A DNA stretch of 64,000 nt from Azospirillum tabaci. GTDB taxonomy: Bacteria; Pseudomonadota; Alphaproteobacteria; Azospirillales; Azospirillaceae. How positions within the stretch are numbered: the stretch's first letter is position 1; each line of letters begins with the position of its first letter. The stretch covers positions 186,001 through 250,000 of the forward strand of contig NZ_JACCJY010000003.1 in NCBI RefSeq assembly GCF_014596085.1, given 5' to 3'. Under the pieces are notes generated by a model, which did not search any database, was not told where the DNA came from, and saw only the letters and a program-made list of their open reading frames with translations. A program made the position numbers and the translations under genes. This document shows, one piece after another, positions 44,662-54,376 of this stretch.

Positions 44662-44859
44662 GCGGCGGACCCGTGCCCTTCCCTCTGCGGAAACCCAAAG
44701 TCGCTGTTGGACAAGTCTTCGCTGCTCCAGCCCTAGGGGCTCTTGGCGGAACGCTGGTGAGCGGCTAGGCTCCGCTGCGTCCGGCCGCCATGACGTAAGC
44801 GTCAGGCGGACGGCCCGTCAAGCGCGGATACCATAGCCCAAACGGCAGGGAAACGCCCC

Positions 44860-46056
44860 ATGTCTTCCTTGAACGCGTCTTCCTTGAACGCGTCTTCCTG
44901 CATCGCACTGATCGTCGCCGCCGGTACCGGCCAGCGGTTCGGCGCCGAGCGGCCCAAGCAGTATCTCGACCTCGCCGGCCAGCCCGTGCTGCGCCGCACG
45001 GTGGAGGCTTTCCGGCGCCACCCCAAGGTGAGCGCGGTGCGGGTCGTCATCAATCCCGCCTTCCGCGATCTCTACGACGCGGCCGTCGCGGGGCTGGACC
45101 TGCCCGAGCCGGTGGCCGGCGGGGCCTCCCGCCAGGACTCGGTCCGCAACGGGCTGGAGGCGTTGGCCGAGTCGGCGCCGGACTTGGTGCTGATCCACGA
45201 CGCGGCCCGCCCGTTGATCGATTCCGACACCATCGACGCGGTGATCGCGGCTCTGGCCACCCACCCCGCGGCGTTGGCCGCGGTGCCGGTCGCCGACACG
45301 CTGAAGCGCGGCAATGGCGGTCCGGACGGCGGGCTGGTGGCCGGCACGGTGAACCGCAGCGGCCTGTGGCGCGCCCAGACCCCGCAGGGCTTCCGCTTTC
45401 CCGAGATTCTGGCCGCGCACCGCGACGCCGCCGGGCTGGAATTGACCGACGACGCAGCGGTCGCCGAACGCGCCGGGCTGCCGGTCGCGCTGGTGCCCGC
45501 CAGGGAGGAGAATTTCAAGGTGACGACCCCCGACGACCTGACCCGCGCCACCCGTGCGCTCGACTCCGCCCTGTCCGACATCCGGACCGGGTCGGGCTTC
45601 GACGTGCACCGATTCGCCGAGGGCGATCACGTCACGCTGTGCGGCGTGCGGGTGCCGCACACGCACCGGCTGGAGGGCCATTCGGACGCCGACGTCGGGC
45701 TGCACGCGCTCACAGACGCCATCCTGGGCGCGCTCTGCGCCGGAGACATCGGCAGCCACTTCCCGCCCAGCGACCCGCAATGGCGCGGCGCCGACAGCGC
45801 GCTGTTCCTGAAACACGCGGCGGAGCTGGTGACGGCGCGCGGCGGGAGGATCGCCCATGTCGACGTGACGATCATCTGCGAGCGCCCGAAGGTCGGCCCG
45901 CACCGCGAGGCGATGACCGCGCGCGTTGCCGAAATTCTGGGCATGCCGGTGGACCGGGTCAGCGTGAAGGCGACGACGACGGAACGGCTGGGCTTCACCG
46001 GGCGCGGTGAGGGCATCGCGGCCCAAGCGATGGCGACGGTCCGCCTGCCGGGATAG
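44860..46056 (+). CDS. ispDF: bifunctional IspD/IspF isoprenoid synthesis enzyme
   Basis: The 398-residue fusion catalyses two steps of the MEP pathway. The N-terminal IspD cytidylyltransferase has [37 protein letters not shown] and [10 protein letters not shown]. The C-terminal IspF begins near residue 242 with [11 protein letters not shown] (zinc-binding Asp-x-His), then [28 protein letters not shown] and [15 protein letters not shown]. Fusion is usual in alphaproteobacteria. The N-terminus [13 protein letters not shown] comes from a 15-bp tandem repeat. CAGGG lies before the start. Confidence 0.96.
   Translation: MSSLNASSLNASSCIALIVAAGTGQRFGAERPKQYLDLAGQPVLRRTVEAFRRHPKVSAVRVVINPAFRDLYDAAVAGLDLPEPVAGGASRQDSVRNGLEALAESAPDLVLIHDAARPLIDSDTIDAVIAALATHPAALAAVPVADTLKRGNGGPDGGLVAGTVNRSGLWRAQTPQGFRFPEILAAHRDAAGLELTDDAAVAERAGLPVALVPAREENFKVTTPDDLTRATRALDSALSDIRTGSGFDVHRFAEGDHVTLCGVRVPHTHRLEGHSDADVGLHALTDAILGALCAGDIGSHFPPSDPQWRGADSALFLKHAAELVTARGGRIAHVDVTIICERPKVGPHREAMTARVAEILGMPVDRVSVKATTTERLGFTGRGEGIAAQAMATVRLPG
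44863..44899 (+). repeat. 15-bp tandem repeat at the start of ispDF
   Basis: TCTTCCTTGAACGCG occurs twice in a row (44863, 44878) followed by half a copy. It encodes the non-conserved SSLNA repeat ahead of the IspD core, so a change of copy number would keep the frame. Confidence 0.85.
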
Positions 46057-46072
46057 CATGTGCCTTCCATTG

Positions 46073-46095
46073 CCCTCTCCCGGGACGGGAGAGGG
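46073..46095. terminator. palindrome after ispDF
   Basis: CCCTCTCCCG (46073-46082) pairs perfectly with CGGGAGAGGG (46086-46095) around GGA. It lies between ispDF and pncC. Palindromes of this kind often recur between genes in related genomes, so it may be a dispersed repeat that also acts as terminator. Confidence 0.6.
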
Positions 46096-46127
46096 GCTGG
46101 TTTTGGACGACGACGAAAGGGACCCGC

Positions 46128-46631
46128 ATGTTTCCCGATCACATCCGTGAACTCGCCGCCAAGCTGCTCGCCGAGTACGAATTGGCCGGCTACACCCTGG
46201 CGACCGCCGAATCCTGCACGGGTGGCCTGATCGCGGGGGCGCTGACCGACATCGCGGGGTCGTCCAAGGTGGTGGACCGCGGCTTCGTCACCTACTCCAA
46301 CGTCGCCAAGTCGGAGATGCTCGGCGTGCCGCCCAGCCTGATCTACGCCCACGGCGCGGTCAGCCCGGAGGTGGCGGTGGCGATGGCGGTGGGGGCTCTG
46401 GCGAAGTCGAAGGCTGACGTGACGGTTGCGGTCACCGGAGTCGCCGGACCCGGCGGCGGGACACCGGAAAAGCCGGTCGGGCGTGTCTACATCGCCACCG
46501 CGATCCGGCGCGGGGCCGCAAAGCACAAGGAATACACTTTCCCCGGCGACCGCGAGGCGGTGCGCCTCGCGACCGTGCAGACCGCGCTGGAGCGGCTGCG
46601 CACAGCCCGACCGGAAACCGCGATTCGTTAG
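46128..46631 (+). CDS. pncC: CinA C-terminal domain protein (nicotinamide-nucleotide amidase)
   Basis: The 167-residue stand-alone PncC-type domain turns nicotinamide mononucleotide into nicotinate mononucleotide plus ammonia, salvaging NAD. It shows TLATAESCTGGLIAGALTDIAGSS with the catalytic Ser, GFVTYSNVAKSEMLGV and AVTGVAGPGGGTPEKPVG. There is no N-terminal COG1058 half, so it is the short form. It is convergent with the COQ10-like gene, 13 bases apart. Confidence 0.93.
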   Translation: MFPDHIRELAAKLLAEYELAGYTLATAESCTGGLIAGALTDIAGSSKVVDRGFVTYSNVAKSEMLGVPPSLIYAHGAVSPEVAVAMAVGALAKSKADVTVAVTGVAGPGGGTPEKPVGRVYIATAIRRGAAKHKEYTFPGDREAVRLATVQTALERLRTARPETAIR

Positions 46632-46644
46632 GAGAACACGGAGT

Positions 46645-47112
46645 TCAGGCGGTCCGCGCCGTGGCGGGCCGGGTGGCGCCGTTGCCATAGAGTTGGGCGG
46701 CGCGGGTCTCGAAGGCCTGCACCATGCGGCGCACCGCCTCGTTGAACAGCACCCCCATGATCTTCTGCAGCATCTTCGAGCGGAACTCGAAGTCCACGTA
46801 GAAATCCACGCAGACGCCGCCCTCGTGCGGGGTGAAGATCCAGTGGTTGTTCAGGTACTGGAACGGTCCCTCGGTGTACTGGACGTTGATGCGGCGGCTC
46901 GCCTCGTCCAGTTCCACGCGCGAGGTGAAGCGTTCGCGGACCATCTTGAAGCCGATCACGAGGTCCGCGAACATCACGTCGCCTTCGCGGCGGCGGATGC
47001 GGGCGGCGAGGCACCAGGGCAGAAACTCCGGGTACTTCTCCACATCGGCGACCAGCCGGTACATCTGTTCCGGCGTGTAGGGAAGAACCTTCTTTTCCGC
47101 GTGCGTCGGCAT
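46645..47112 (-). CDS. COQ10/RatA-like START-domain protein
   Basis: The 155-residue polyketide-cyclase/START fold shows PYTPEQMYRLVADVEKYPEFLPWC at the N-terminus and GPFQYLNNHWIFTPHEGGVCVDFYVDFEFRSKMLQ. Mitochondrial and alphaproteobacterial members bind ubiquinone (COQ10). The same family is annotated as the RatA toxin in E. coli, but no antitoxin partner is here. It follows lipA on the minus strand with 29 bases between, probably in one transcript. Confidence 0.9.
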   Translation of the reverse strand: MPTHAEKKVLPYTPEQMYRLVADVEKYPEFLPWCLAARIRRREGDVMFADLVIGFKMVRERFTSRVELDEASRRINVQYTEGPFQYLNNHWIFTPHEGGVCVDFYVDFEFRSKMLQKIMGVLFNEAVRRMVQAFETRAAQLYGNGATRPATARTA

Positions 47113-47141
47113 ACCCGCTCCGTTTCTCTTTCGGCCGCCTC

Positions 47142-48098
47142 TCAGCCCGCCGCTGCCGCGAGCTTGCGGAGGCGAGCCTCGCGCAGCATCGCGAAGTCCG
47201 CCCCCGCGTGATAGCTGGAGCGGGTCAGCGGCGTCGAGGCCACCATCAGGAAACCCTTACCGCGGCCAAGTGTTGCGTAGCTCTGGAATTCTTCCGGAGT
47301 CACGAACCGATCCACCGCCGCGTGCTTGGGCGTCGGCTGGAGGTACTGGCCGATCGTCATGAAGTCAACATCGGCGGCGCGCAGGTCATCCATCACCTGC
47401 CCGACCTCCTCGCGCGTCTCGCCCAGGCCCACCATGATTCCGGACTTGGTAAACATCGACGGGTCCAGCTCCTTCACCCGCGCCAGCAACTGCAGCGAGG
47501 TGAAGTAACGGGCGCCCGGACGGATCGTCGGGTAGAGGCGCGGCGCGGTTTCCAGATTGTGGTTGAAGACGTCGGGCTTCGCCTCGACCACCACCTCCAC
47601 GGCACCCTTCTTCTTCTGGAAGTCGGGAGTCAGGATTTCGATGGTCGTGTCGGGCGACGCCGCACGGATGGCGCGGATGGTCCGGGCGAAATGCTCCGCC
47701 CCGCCGTCCTCCAGGTCGTCGCGGTCGACCGAGGTGACGACGACATGGCTCAGCTTAAGCTGAGCCACCGCCTCCGCCACATTCTCCGGCTCGTGCGGAT
47801 CGAGCTGGTCCGGGCGGCCGGTCCCGACGTTGCAGAAGGCGCAGCCGCGGGTGCAGACGGCGCCGAGGATCATGAAGGTCGCGTGCTTGTGCTTCCAGCA
47901 TTCCCCGATGTTCGGGCAGGCGGCCTCCTCGCACACCGTGTTGAGCTTGAGCCCGCGCATCAGGTTGCGCGTCTCGTTGTATTCCTGGCTGGTCGGCGCC
48001 TTGACGCGAATCCAGCCCGGTTTGCGCTGGATCGGGTTGTCGGGCTTGTGGGCCTTTTCGGGATGGCGAAGCTTCTCGGGGTGATCGGCCACGGTCAT
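47142..48098 (-). CDS. lipA: lipoyl synthase LipA
   Basis: This 318-residue radical-SAM enzyme inserts sulfur into octanoyl groups on lipoyl domains. It has both clusters: the auxiliary [12 protein letters not shown] and the radical-SAM CTRGCAFC, plus [17 protein letters not shown]. Start 48098 gives [22 protein letters not shown]; a longer frame to 48209 reads as non-homologous. Its targets PdhB and PdhC are encoded just upstream in the same direction, after lpd. Confidence 0.96.
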   Translation of the reverse strand: MTVADHPEKLRHPEKAHKPDNPIQRKPGWIRVKAPTSQEYNETRNLMRGLKLNTVCEEAACPNIGECWKHKHATFMILGAVCTRGCAFCNVGTGRPDQLDPHEPENVAEAVAQLKLSHVVVTSVDRDDLEDGGAEHFARTIRAIRAASPDTTIEILTPDFQKKKGAVEVVVEAKPDVFNHNLETAPRLYPTIRPGARYFTSLQLLARVKELDPSMFTKSGIMVGLGETREEVGQVMDDLRAADVDFMTIGQYLQPTPKHAAVDRFVTPEEFQSYATLGRGKGFLMVASTPLTRSSYHAGADFAMLREARLRKLAAAAG

Positions 48099-48307
48099 GG
48101 TCTGAAGTGCTCCCACGGGCTGCCCGATGGCAGCGCCGATGCTGAACGGTAACGCGCCGCCGACCGCGCAAGGGGCGGCGCAGGGAAACGGCGCAAGGCC
48201 GGCGGACACGGTCCCGCCGGATAGGCCGGAATGACCGACCGGTCAAGTCTGATTATCGGCCGCGGCGAAACAACACCGCCAAAAGGATGACGGCGCCCGA
48301 ATCGTTG

Positions 48308-48332
48308 CTCCCCCGCCCCGGAGGGCGAGGGA
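48308..48332. repeat. imperfect hairpin downstream of lpd
   Basis: CTCCCCCGCCC and GGGCGAGGGAG (one mismatch) pair around CGGA, about 30 bases beyond the lpd stop. It may be a terminator or a copy of a dispersed GC-rich repeat. The rest of the lipA-lpd gap shows nothing else. Confidence 0.45.
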
Positions 48333-48360
48333 GGAAACGACCGTCGATCAGACTCTCCAC

Positions 48361-49758
48361 TTAAAAGTGGATGGCCCGGCCGTAGGCATCAAGAACCGAC
48401 TCGTGCATCATCTCCGACAGGGTCGGATGCGGGAACACCGTCTGCATCAGCTCCTGCTCGGTGGTCTCCATGGTCTTGGCGACCGTGTAGCCCTGGATCA
48501 GCTCCGTCACCTCGGCGCCGACCATGTGGGCGCCCAGCAGCTCGCCGGTCTTCGCGTCGAACACGGTCTTCACCATGCCGTCCGCCTCGCCGAGCGCGAT
48601 GGCCTTGCCGTTGCCGATGAAGGGGAAGCGGCCGACGCGGACCTCGTAGCCCGCCTCCTTCGCCTTCTTCTCGGTCAGGCCGACCGACGCGATCTGCGGG
48701 TGCGAGTAGGTGCAGCCCGGGATGTTGCGGACGTCCAGCGCGTGCGGGTGCTTGCCGGCGATGTGCTCGACGGCGATGACGCCCTCGTGGCTGGCCTTGT
48801 GGGCGAGCCAGGGAGCCCCCGTCACGTCGCCGATGGCGTAGACGCCCGGCTCGTCCGTCTGGCAGTTGGCGTTGGTCTTGATGTGGCCGCGATCGGTCTG
48901 GACCTTGGTGTTCTCCAGGCCCAGATTCTCCGTGTTCGGCGAAATGCCGACGGCGAGGATCACGCGGTCGACCGTGATGTCCTCGGTCTTGCCGTTGGCC
49001 TCCACCGCCACCGTCACGCTGTCGGCGCCCTTGCGCAGGTTGCCGGCCTTGCCGTTGGTGATGATCCGCATGCCCTGCTTTTCGAACTGCTTGCGGGCGA
49101 AGGCCGAGATTTCCTCGTCCTCGACCGGCAGGATGCGGTCCATCACCTCGACCACCGTCACCTTGGCGCCCAGTTCGTTGTAGAAGCTGGCGAACTCGAT
49201 GCCGATGGCGCCGGAGCCGATGACCAGCAGCGACTTCGGCGTCGTGTTCGGGGTCATCGCCTTGCGGTAGGTCCAGACGAGGTTGCCGTCGTCCTCCAGA
49301 CCCGGAAGGGTGCGGGCACGGGCACCCGTGGCGATGATGATGTTCTTCGCCCCGAAGGTGCCGACCGCCGCGCCGCCCTTGGTCACGGCCACCTGCCCCT
49401 TGCCGAGCAGCTTGGCCTCGCCCTCGATGACGGCGACCTTGTTCTTCTTCAGCAGGTGCTTGACGCCGCCGTTGAGCTGCCCCGCCACCTTGCGGGAGCG
49501 CTGAACGACCTTGTCCAGGTCGAAGGACGGGTTCTGGATAACCAGCCCGTAATCCGCGGCGTGCTTGGCGTTGCGCAGCACCTCGGCCGAGCGCAGGAGC
49601 GCCTTGGTCGGAATGCAGCCCCAGTTGAGGCAGATGCCGCCGAGATTCTCGCGCTCCACCACCGCGGTGCTGAGGCCGAGCTGGGCGGCGCGGATCGCCG
49701 CCACATAGCCGCCCGGACCGCCGCCGATGACGATGAGGTCGTAGTTCATGTCAGCCAT
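48361..49758 (-). CDS. lpd: dihydrolipoamide dehydrogenase (E3)
   Basis: The 465-residue flavoprotein reoxidises dihydrolipoyl groups with NAD. It shows FAD-binding DLIVIGGGPGGYVAAIRAAQLG, the redox disulfide in GGICLNWGCIPTKALL, NAD-binding LLVIGSGAIGIEFASF, and the C-terminal HPTLSEMMHE with the His-Glu pair. There is no extra N-terminal lipoyl domain. The start at 49758 has AAGGGGA upstream. It is the last gene of the pdhABC-lpd operon, 13 bases after pdhC. Confidence 0.97.
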   Translation of the reverse strand: MADMNYDLIVIGGGPGGYVAAIRAAQLGLSTAVVERENLGGICLNWGCIPTKALLRSAEVLRNAKHAADYGLVIQNPSFDLDKVVQRSRKVAGQLNGGVKHLLKKNKVAVIEGEAKLLGKGQVAVTKGGAAVGTFGAKNIIIATGARARTLPGLEDDGNLVWTYRKAMTPNTTPKSLLVIGSGAIGIEFASFYNELGAKVTVVEVMDRILPVEDEEISAFARKQFEKQGMRIITNGKAGNLRKGADSVTVAVEANGKTEDITVDRVILAVGISPNTENLGLENTKVQTDRGHIKTNANCQTDEPGVYAIGDVTGAPWLAHKASHEGVIAVEHIAGKHPHALDVRNIPGCTYSHPQIASVGLTEKKAKEAGYEVRVGRFPFIGNGKAIALGEADGMVKTVFDAKTGELLGAHMVGAEVTELIQGYTVAKTMETTEQELMQTVFPHPTLSEMMHESVLDAYGRAIHF

Positions 49759-49771
49759 GGTCCGCGTCCCC

Positions 49772-51121
49772 TTACAGCAGCATGCTCAACGGATCCTCGA
49801 TCAGCTTCTTGAAAGCCGCGAGGAATTCCGCACCCTGCGCGCCGTCGGCGACGCGGTGGTCCACGGTGACCGAGACGGTCATCACGGTGGCGATGGCGAG
49901 CGCGCCGTTCTTCACGACCGGACGCTGCTCGCCGGCGCCGACCGCCATGATGCAGGCCTGCGGCGGGTTGATGATCGCCGCGAACTCCCGGATGCCGTAC
50001 ATGCCGAGGTTGGAGATCGAGAAGGTGCCGCCCTGGTACTCCTCCGGCTTCAGCTTGCCGTCGCGGGCGCGCTCCGCCAGACCCTTCATCTCGTTGGAGA
50101 TTTCGGCCAGCCCCTTGGTCTCCGCCTTCTTGACGATGGGCGTGATCAGGCCGGTCGGGGTGGCCACGGCGACCGAGATGTCGACGTGGTCGTAACGGAG
50201 GATGGCCTCCTCCGACCAGGCGGCGTTGATGTTCGGGAACTTCTTCAGCGTCAGCGCGGCGGCGCGGATGATGAAGTCGTTGACCGACAGCTTGTAATCC
50301 TTGGAACGGGCGTTCAGGTCGGCGCGGACCTTCAGCAGCGCGTCCAGCTCGCAGTCGATGGCCAGGAAGTAATCCGGCACCGTCTGCTGCACCTCGGTCA
50401 GACGACGGGAGATCGTCTTGCGCATGGAGCTGTTCGGCTGGGCCTTGTAGCGCATGCCGAGCTTGTCCGACAGGTCCTTGGCATCGATGCCCGCGGCCTT
50501 CGGGGCCGGAGCGGCGGCCGGAGCAGCCGCCGGGGCCGGAGCCGCGGCGGGAGCCTGGGCAGCGGCCTGCGGAGCGGCGCCCTTGGCGGTGCCGCCGGCC
50601 TTAGCGGCCTCGATGTCGGCCTTGACGATGCGGCCGTTCGGGCCGGTGCCCTTGACGGCCTTCAGGTCGAGACCGGCCTGCTCGGCCAGACGGCGGGCCA
50701 GCGGGCTGGCGAACACGCGGCCACCGCCCTGGGCGGCGGGAGCCGGAGCGGACGCGGCCTGCGGAGCCGGAGCCGGGGCACCGGTCGGGGCCGGAGCGGA
50801 CGCCGCCGTGGCCGGAGCCGCGGCGGGCGCCGCCGCCGGGGCGGGAGCGGCGGCCTTGGTGAGCGCGCTGTCGTCCTCGCCCTCTTCCAGCAGCACGGCG
50901 ATCGGGGTGTTCACCGCGACGCCCTGCGTGCCGGCCTGCACGAGGATCTTGCCGAGACGGCCTTCGTCGGCCGCCTCGACTTCCATAGTGGCCTTGTCGG
51001 TTTCGATCTCGGCGATCACGTCGCCGGACTTCACCGCGTCGCCTTCCTTCTTCAGCCACTTGGCGAGGTTGCCCTCGGTCATGGTCGGAGAGAGGGCGGG
51101 CATGAGAATCTGGATGGTCAT
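49772..51121 (-). CDS. pdhC: pyruvate dehydrogenase E2, dihydrolipoamide acetyltransferase
   Basis: The 449-residue core subunit has one N-terminal lipoyl domain (lipoyl Lys in [15 protein letters not shown]), a long Ala/Pro linker, a peripheral-subunit-binding domain (RVFASPLARRLAEQAGLDLKAVKGTGPNGRIVKADIEAA), a second Ala/Pro linker and the catalytic domain ending near DHRVADGAQGAEFL with the active His. The linkers are built of AP-rich runs. It lies 13 bases after pdhB. Confidence 0.97.
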   Translation of the reverse strand: MTIQILMPALSPTMTEGNLAKWLKKEGDAVKSGDVIAEIETDKATMEVEAADEGRLGKILVQAGTQGVAVNTPIAVLLEEGEDDSALTKAAAPAPAAAPAAAPATAASAPAPTGAPAPAPQAASAPAPAAQGGGRVFASPLARRLAEQAGLDLKAVKGTGPNGRIVKADIEAAKAGGTAKGAAPQAAAQAPAAAPAPAAAPAAAPAPKAAGIDAKDLSDKLGMRYKAQPNSSMRKTISRRLTEVQQTVPDYFLAIDCELDALLKVRADLNARSKDYKLSVNDFIIRAAALTLKKFPNINAAWSEEAILRYDHVDISVAVATPTGLITPIVKKAETKGLAEISNEMKGLAERARDGKLKPEEYQGGTFSISNLGMYGIREFAAIINPPQACIMAVGAGEQRPVVKNGALAIATVMTVSVTVDHRVADGAQGAEFLAAFKKLIEDPLSMLL

Positions 51122-51134
51122 TCACTCGCCCTCC

Positions 51135-52532
51135 TTACTTGCGGTAGCAGGCCTTCTTCGCCGCTTCCGCGATGCGGTCGGGCGAAGGAAGGACGAGCTT
51201 CTCCAGGTTCGCCGCGTAGGGCATCGGCACGTCGAGGCCGGTCACGCGGATCACCGGGGCGTCCAGATAGTCGAAGGCCTGCTCCATCATCAGGGCCGAC
51301 AGCTCGGCGCCGATGCCGCAGGTCGGCCAGGCCTCCTCGACGGTGATGAGGCGGTTGGTCTTCTTGACCGAGTTGACGATGGTCTCGGTGTCGAGCGGAC
51401 GGATCGTGCGCAGGTCGATGACCTCGGCGCTGATGCCCTCCTTCTCCAGCAGGTCGGCGGCGGCGAGCGCGTAGCTGACCATCAGCGAATGGGCGGTGAT
51501 GGTCACGTCCGTGCCGGCGCGGCGGATCTTGGCGCGGCCGATCGGAACGATGAAGTCCTCGCTCTCCGGCACCTCGAAGGACTGGCCGTAGAGGATCTCG
51601 TTCTCGAGGAAGATGACCGGGTTCGGATCGCGGATCGCCGACTTCATCAGGCCCTTGAAGTCCGACGCGCTGTAGGGGGCGACGACTTTCAGGCCGGGCA
51701 CGCTGGCGTACCAGGGGGTGAAGTCCTGGCTGTGCTGCGCGGCGACGCGGGCGGCCGCACCGTTCGGGCCGCGGAACACGATCGGGCAGCCCATCTGGCC
51801 GCCGGACATGTACAGCGTCTTGGCGGCGGAGTTCACGATGTGGTCGATCGCCTGCATCGCGAAGTTGAAGGTCATGAACTCGACGATCGGGCGCAGGCCG
51901 CGGAAGGCCGCGCCGACGCCCAGGCCGGCGAAGCCGATCTCGGTGATCGGCGTGTCGATGACGCGGTCGGCGCCGAACTCCTGGAGCAGGCCCTGCGACA
52001 CCTTGTAGGCGCCCTGGTACTGCGCGACTTCCTCGCCCATCAGGAAGACGGTCGGGTCGCGGCGCATCTCTTCGGCCATGGCGTCGCGCAGCGCTTCGCG
52101 GACGGTCTTCTTCACCGTCTTGTCGAAGAACTTGTCCTCGTCCGACGCCGGCGGCGCGGCGGCCGGACCGCTGGCCGGGCCGACCGGCAGGGTGGCCGGG
52201 GCGTGCGCGCCCGAGTCCTTCACCACCGGCTCGGCGGCGACCTTCGGGGCCGGCGTCGGGGAGCCGGAGACGGCGTCGGTCACGCTCTCGCCCTCGCCGA
52301 GGATCACGGCGATCGGGGTGTTCACGGCGACGTTCTCGGTGCCCTCGGCGACCAGGATCTTGCCGATGCGACCTTCATCGACCGCCTCGACCTCCATGGT
52401 CGCCTTATCGGTCTCGATCTCGGCGAGCACGTCGCCGGACTTGACCTCGTCACCTTCTTTTTTGACCCATTTCGCCAGCTTGCCCTCGGTCATGGTGGGC
52501 GACAGCGCCGGCATCAGCACTTCGATCGGCAT
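51135..52532 (-). CDS. pdhB: pyruvate dehydrogenase E1 beta subunit with lipoyl domain
   Basis: The 465-residue protein has an unusual but alphaproteobacterial layout: an N-terminal lipoyl domain (Lys in [15 protein letters not shown], residues 1-80), a Pro/Ala linker, then the E1-beta transketolase domain ([64 protein letters not shown]). It pairs with PdhA to form the thiamine-diphosphate site. The gap from pdhA is 78 bases. Confidence 0.97.
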   Translation of the reverse strand: MPIEVLMPALSPTMTEGKLAKWVKKEGDEVKSGDVLAEIETDKATMEVEAVDEGRIGKILVAEGTENVAVNTPIAVILGEGESVTDAVSGSPTPAPKVAAEPVVKDSGAHAPATLPVGPASGPAAAPPASDEDKFFDKTVKKTVREALRDAMAEEMRRDPTVFLMGEEVAQYQGAYKVSQGLLQEFGADRVIDTPITEIGFAGLGVGAAFRGLRPIVEFMTFNFAMQAIDHIVNSAAKTLYMSGGQMGCPIVFRGPNGAAARVAAQHSQDFTPWYASVPGLKVVAPYSASDFKGLMKSAIRDPNPVIFLENEILYGQSFEVPESEDFIVPIGRAKIRRAGTDVTITAHSLMVSYALAAADLLEKEGISAEVIDLRTIRPLDTETIVNSVKKTNRLITVEEAWPTCGIGAELSALMMEQAFDYLDAPVIRVTGLDVPMPYAANLEKLVLPSPDRIAEAAKKACYRK

Positions 52533-52610
52533 TCCTCAACCTCCGGCGGCGCGGGTTCACCGGGAGGCGAAGCCTCCGGCCCTCGGCGCCGCTCCTGCTT
52601 ATCGTTGTCG

Positions 52611-53627
52611 TCAGGCTTCGACCAGGACGTCGGTCCACAGCTCCGCCGGATCGGGCTCGGGGCTCTGCTGCGCGAATTCGGCAGCCTCGGTCACCACGGC
52701 CTTGACCTCGCGGTCGATGTCCTTGAGCTGGTCCTCGGTCACGAAAGCGCCTTCCAGCAGGACGCGCTTCAGGTTGTCGATTGGATCGGACTCGCTCCGC
52801 ATCTTCTCGACCTCCTCCTTGGTCCGGTACTTGGCTGGGTCGGACATCGAGTGGCCGCGGTAGCGGTAGGTCTTCATCTCAAGGATGACCGGGCCGTTGC
52901 CGGAGCGGATGTACTCCACCCACTTGTCGGCGGCCTCGCGGACCTCGAGGACGTCCATGCCGTTGACCTGATGGCCGGGAATGCCGTAGGCCGCGCCGCG
53001 CTGGTGCAGTTCGCCCGCCGAGGCGCGCTCCTGCGAGGTGCCCATGGCGTACTTGTTGTTCTCGATCACGTAGAGCACCGGCAGCTTCCACAGAGCCGCC
53101 ATGTTGAAGCTCTCGTAAACCTGACCCTGGTTGATGGCGCCGTCGCCGCAATAGACCGCGGACAGGCCATCATCCTTGTTGTACTTGTGCGAGAAGGCGA
53201 GGCCGGTGCCCAGCGGGACCTGCGCGCCGACGATGCCGTGGCCGCCGTAGAAGTTCTTCTCACGGCTGAACATGTGCATCGAGCCGCCCTTGCCCTTGGA
53301 GTAGCCTCCACGGCGACCGGTCAGCTCGGCCATCACGCCCTTCGGGTCCATGCCGCAGGCCAGCATGTGGCCATGGTCACGGTAGCTGGTGATGACGTCG
53401 TCGTTGTCCTTCAGCGCGGCCTGGATGCCGACCACAACGGCTTCCTGGCCGATGTAGAGGTGGCAGAAACCGCCGATGAGGCCCATGCCGTACAGCTGGC
53501 CCGCCTTCTCCTCGAAGCGGCGGATCAGCAGCATCTCGCGATAGAACTTGATCATCTCCTCAACCGAAGCGGCCTGCTTCGGCGCGGAGTCAGTCTGCGC
53601 CTTCGGACGGCGTCGTGACGCGGCCAT
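52611..53627 (-). CDS. pdhA: pyruvate dehydrogenase E1 alpha subunit
   Basis: The 338-residue subunit shows MLLIRRFEEKAGQLYGMGLIGGFCHLYIGQEAVVVG, YRDHGHMLACG and the thiamine-diphosphate motif CGDGAINQGQVYESFNMAALWKLPVLYVIENNKYAMG. The phosphorylation-loop-like YRGHSMSDPAKYRTKEE is also present. Start 53627 has a strong GGGGAGGA three bases upstream; the longer frame to 53777 is rejected. It leads the pdhA-pdhB-pdhC-lpd operon. The leader holds a 13-bp direct repeat. Confidence 0.97.
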   Translation of the reverse strand: MAASRRRPKAQTDSAPKQAASVEEMIKFYREMLLIRRFEEKAGQLYGMGLIGGFCHLYIGQEAVVVGIQAALKDNDDVITSYRDHGHMLACGMDPKGVMAELTGRRGGYSKGKGGSMHMFSREKNFYGGHGIVGAQVPLGTGLAFSHKYNKDDGLSAVYCGDGAINQGQVYESFNMAALWKLPVLYVIENNKYAMGTSQERASAGELHQRGAAYGIPGHQVNGMDVLEVREAADKWVEYIRSGNGPVILEMKTYRYRGHSMSDPAKYRTKEEVEKMRSESDPIDNLKRVLLEGAFVTEDQLKDIDREVKAVVTEAAEFAQQSPEPDPAELWTDVLVEA

Positions 53628-53688
53628 GTTTCCTCCCCAGGGTTTATGCAGCGACGGCAAGCGAACAGCCAGGGCTGCAGCACGTTGC

Positions 53689-53720
53689 GAGGGTACATCC
53701 CACTTATGAGGGTGCATCCC
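53689..53720. promoter_or_regulatory. 13-bp direct repeat in the pdhA leader
   Basis: GAGGGTACATCCC (53689-53701) and GAGGGTGCATCCC (53708-53720) differ at one base and start 19 bases apart. The second can also fold with the CCCTC beyond it. They lie between the likely pdhA promoter and start, so they may be regulator sites or RNA structure. Confidence 0.45.
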
Positions 53721-53741
53721 CCTCGCACCGGAAGCGGATGC

Positions 53742-53777
53742 GGGGCGCACAGTACACGACAAGCGCGTTCGACGCAA
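53742..53777 (-). promoter_or_regulatory. putative pdhA promoter
   Basis: On the minus strand TTGCGT (about 53772) is followed after 17 bases by TACTGT (about 53749), a plausible sigma-70 pair about 120 bases before the pdhA start codon. It was assigned by eye. Confidence 0.35.
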
Positions 53778-53806
53778 ATATCTGTTTTTAAACGCGAAAT
53801 TCGGCG

Positions 53807-53825
53807 TTAACCGGCTTTCGGTTAA
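53807..53825 (-). terminator. hairpin after ftsB
   Basis: TTAACCG (53807-53813) and CGGTTAA (53819-53825) are perfect arms around 5 bases, 14 bases beyond the ftsB stop on the minus strand. The T-rich DNA beyond it is some distance away. Confidence 0.45.
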
Positions 53826-53839
53826 TTCACTGATATGAC

Positions 53840-54211
53840 CTACTTCTCAGCGCTAGCATCACCTTCGCCCTGCGCCGGAGGGAGTGCGATTATGACGTCG
53901 CGGGGGCCGGAAAGGTTCAACATCGTGCGCGCGCGCTCGTCCAGCATGTCGCGGTCGAGGTGGTCGCTGCGCATCAGTTGCGCGCGGCGGTCCATTCGCT
54001 CGCGCTCCGCTTTCACCTGATCCAGGACGGATTCCGCCGTGGCGATCTCCGCCTTCAGGTGGTTCATGGCGAGCAGCCCGCGATCCCCCTGGACGGCGTA
54101 ATAGACGAAGTAAGCGACGACACAGGAGCCGATGGCCGGCCCGATGGCCTGGCGAAGGGCGCTTTTCGCGGCGCGTTTCAGCGAGTCGGTGAGGTTCTGG
54201 AGCATGGTCAT
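53840..54211 (-). CDS. FtsB/DivIC-like septum formation initiator
   Basis: The 123-residue bitopic membrane protein has one membrane helix (IGPAIGSCVVAYFVYYAVQG, about residues 23-42) followed by the family's GDRGLLAMNHLKAEIATAESVLDQVKAERERMDRRAQLMR coiled coil, with the RxxxxLxxDHLDRDMLDERAR region. FtsB proteins bridge the division complex. The common place just upstream of pdhA in alphaproteobacteria supports the call. An internal ATG two codons in is possible. Confidence 0.9.
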   Translation of the reverse strand: MTMLQNLTDSLKRAAKSALRQAIGPAIGSCVVAYFVYYAVQGDRGLLAMNHLKAEIATAESVLDQVKAERERMDRRAQLMRSDHLDRDMLDERARTMLNLSGPRDVIIALPPAQGEGDASAEK

Positions 54212-54376
54212 GGCGGTATGATGGAATCATACGCGATTCCTTCGGTCAAACGGAAAAGAAGCAATCCGAAAGAATTCACCGCGTCATGCTCTTCGCACCG
54301 CCGAGTAATAGGCCGCTTCTACCCTCAAAGGAAGATTACACAGTGTGCAACCTTCGAAAGAAGCAGGTCCGCGGCG

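Noticed and set aside
46645-47112. RatA toxin of a toxin-antitoxin pair
   Set aside because: There is no antitoxin gene beside it, and the place after lipA together with the START fold fits the COQ10 ubiquinone-binding group better.
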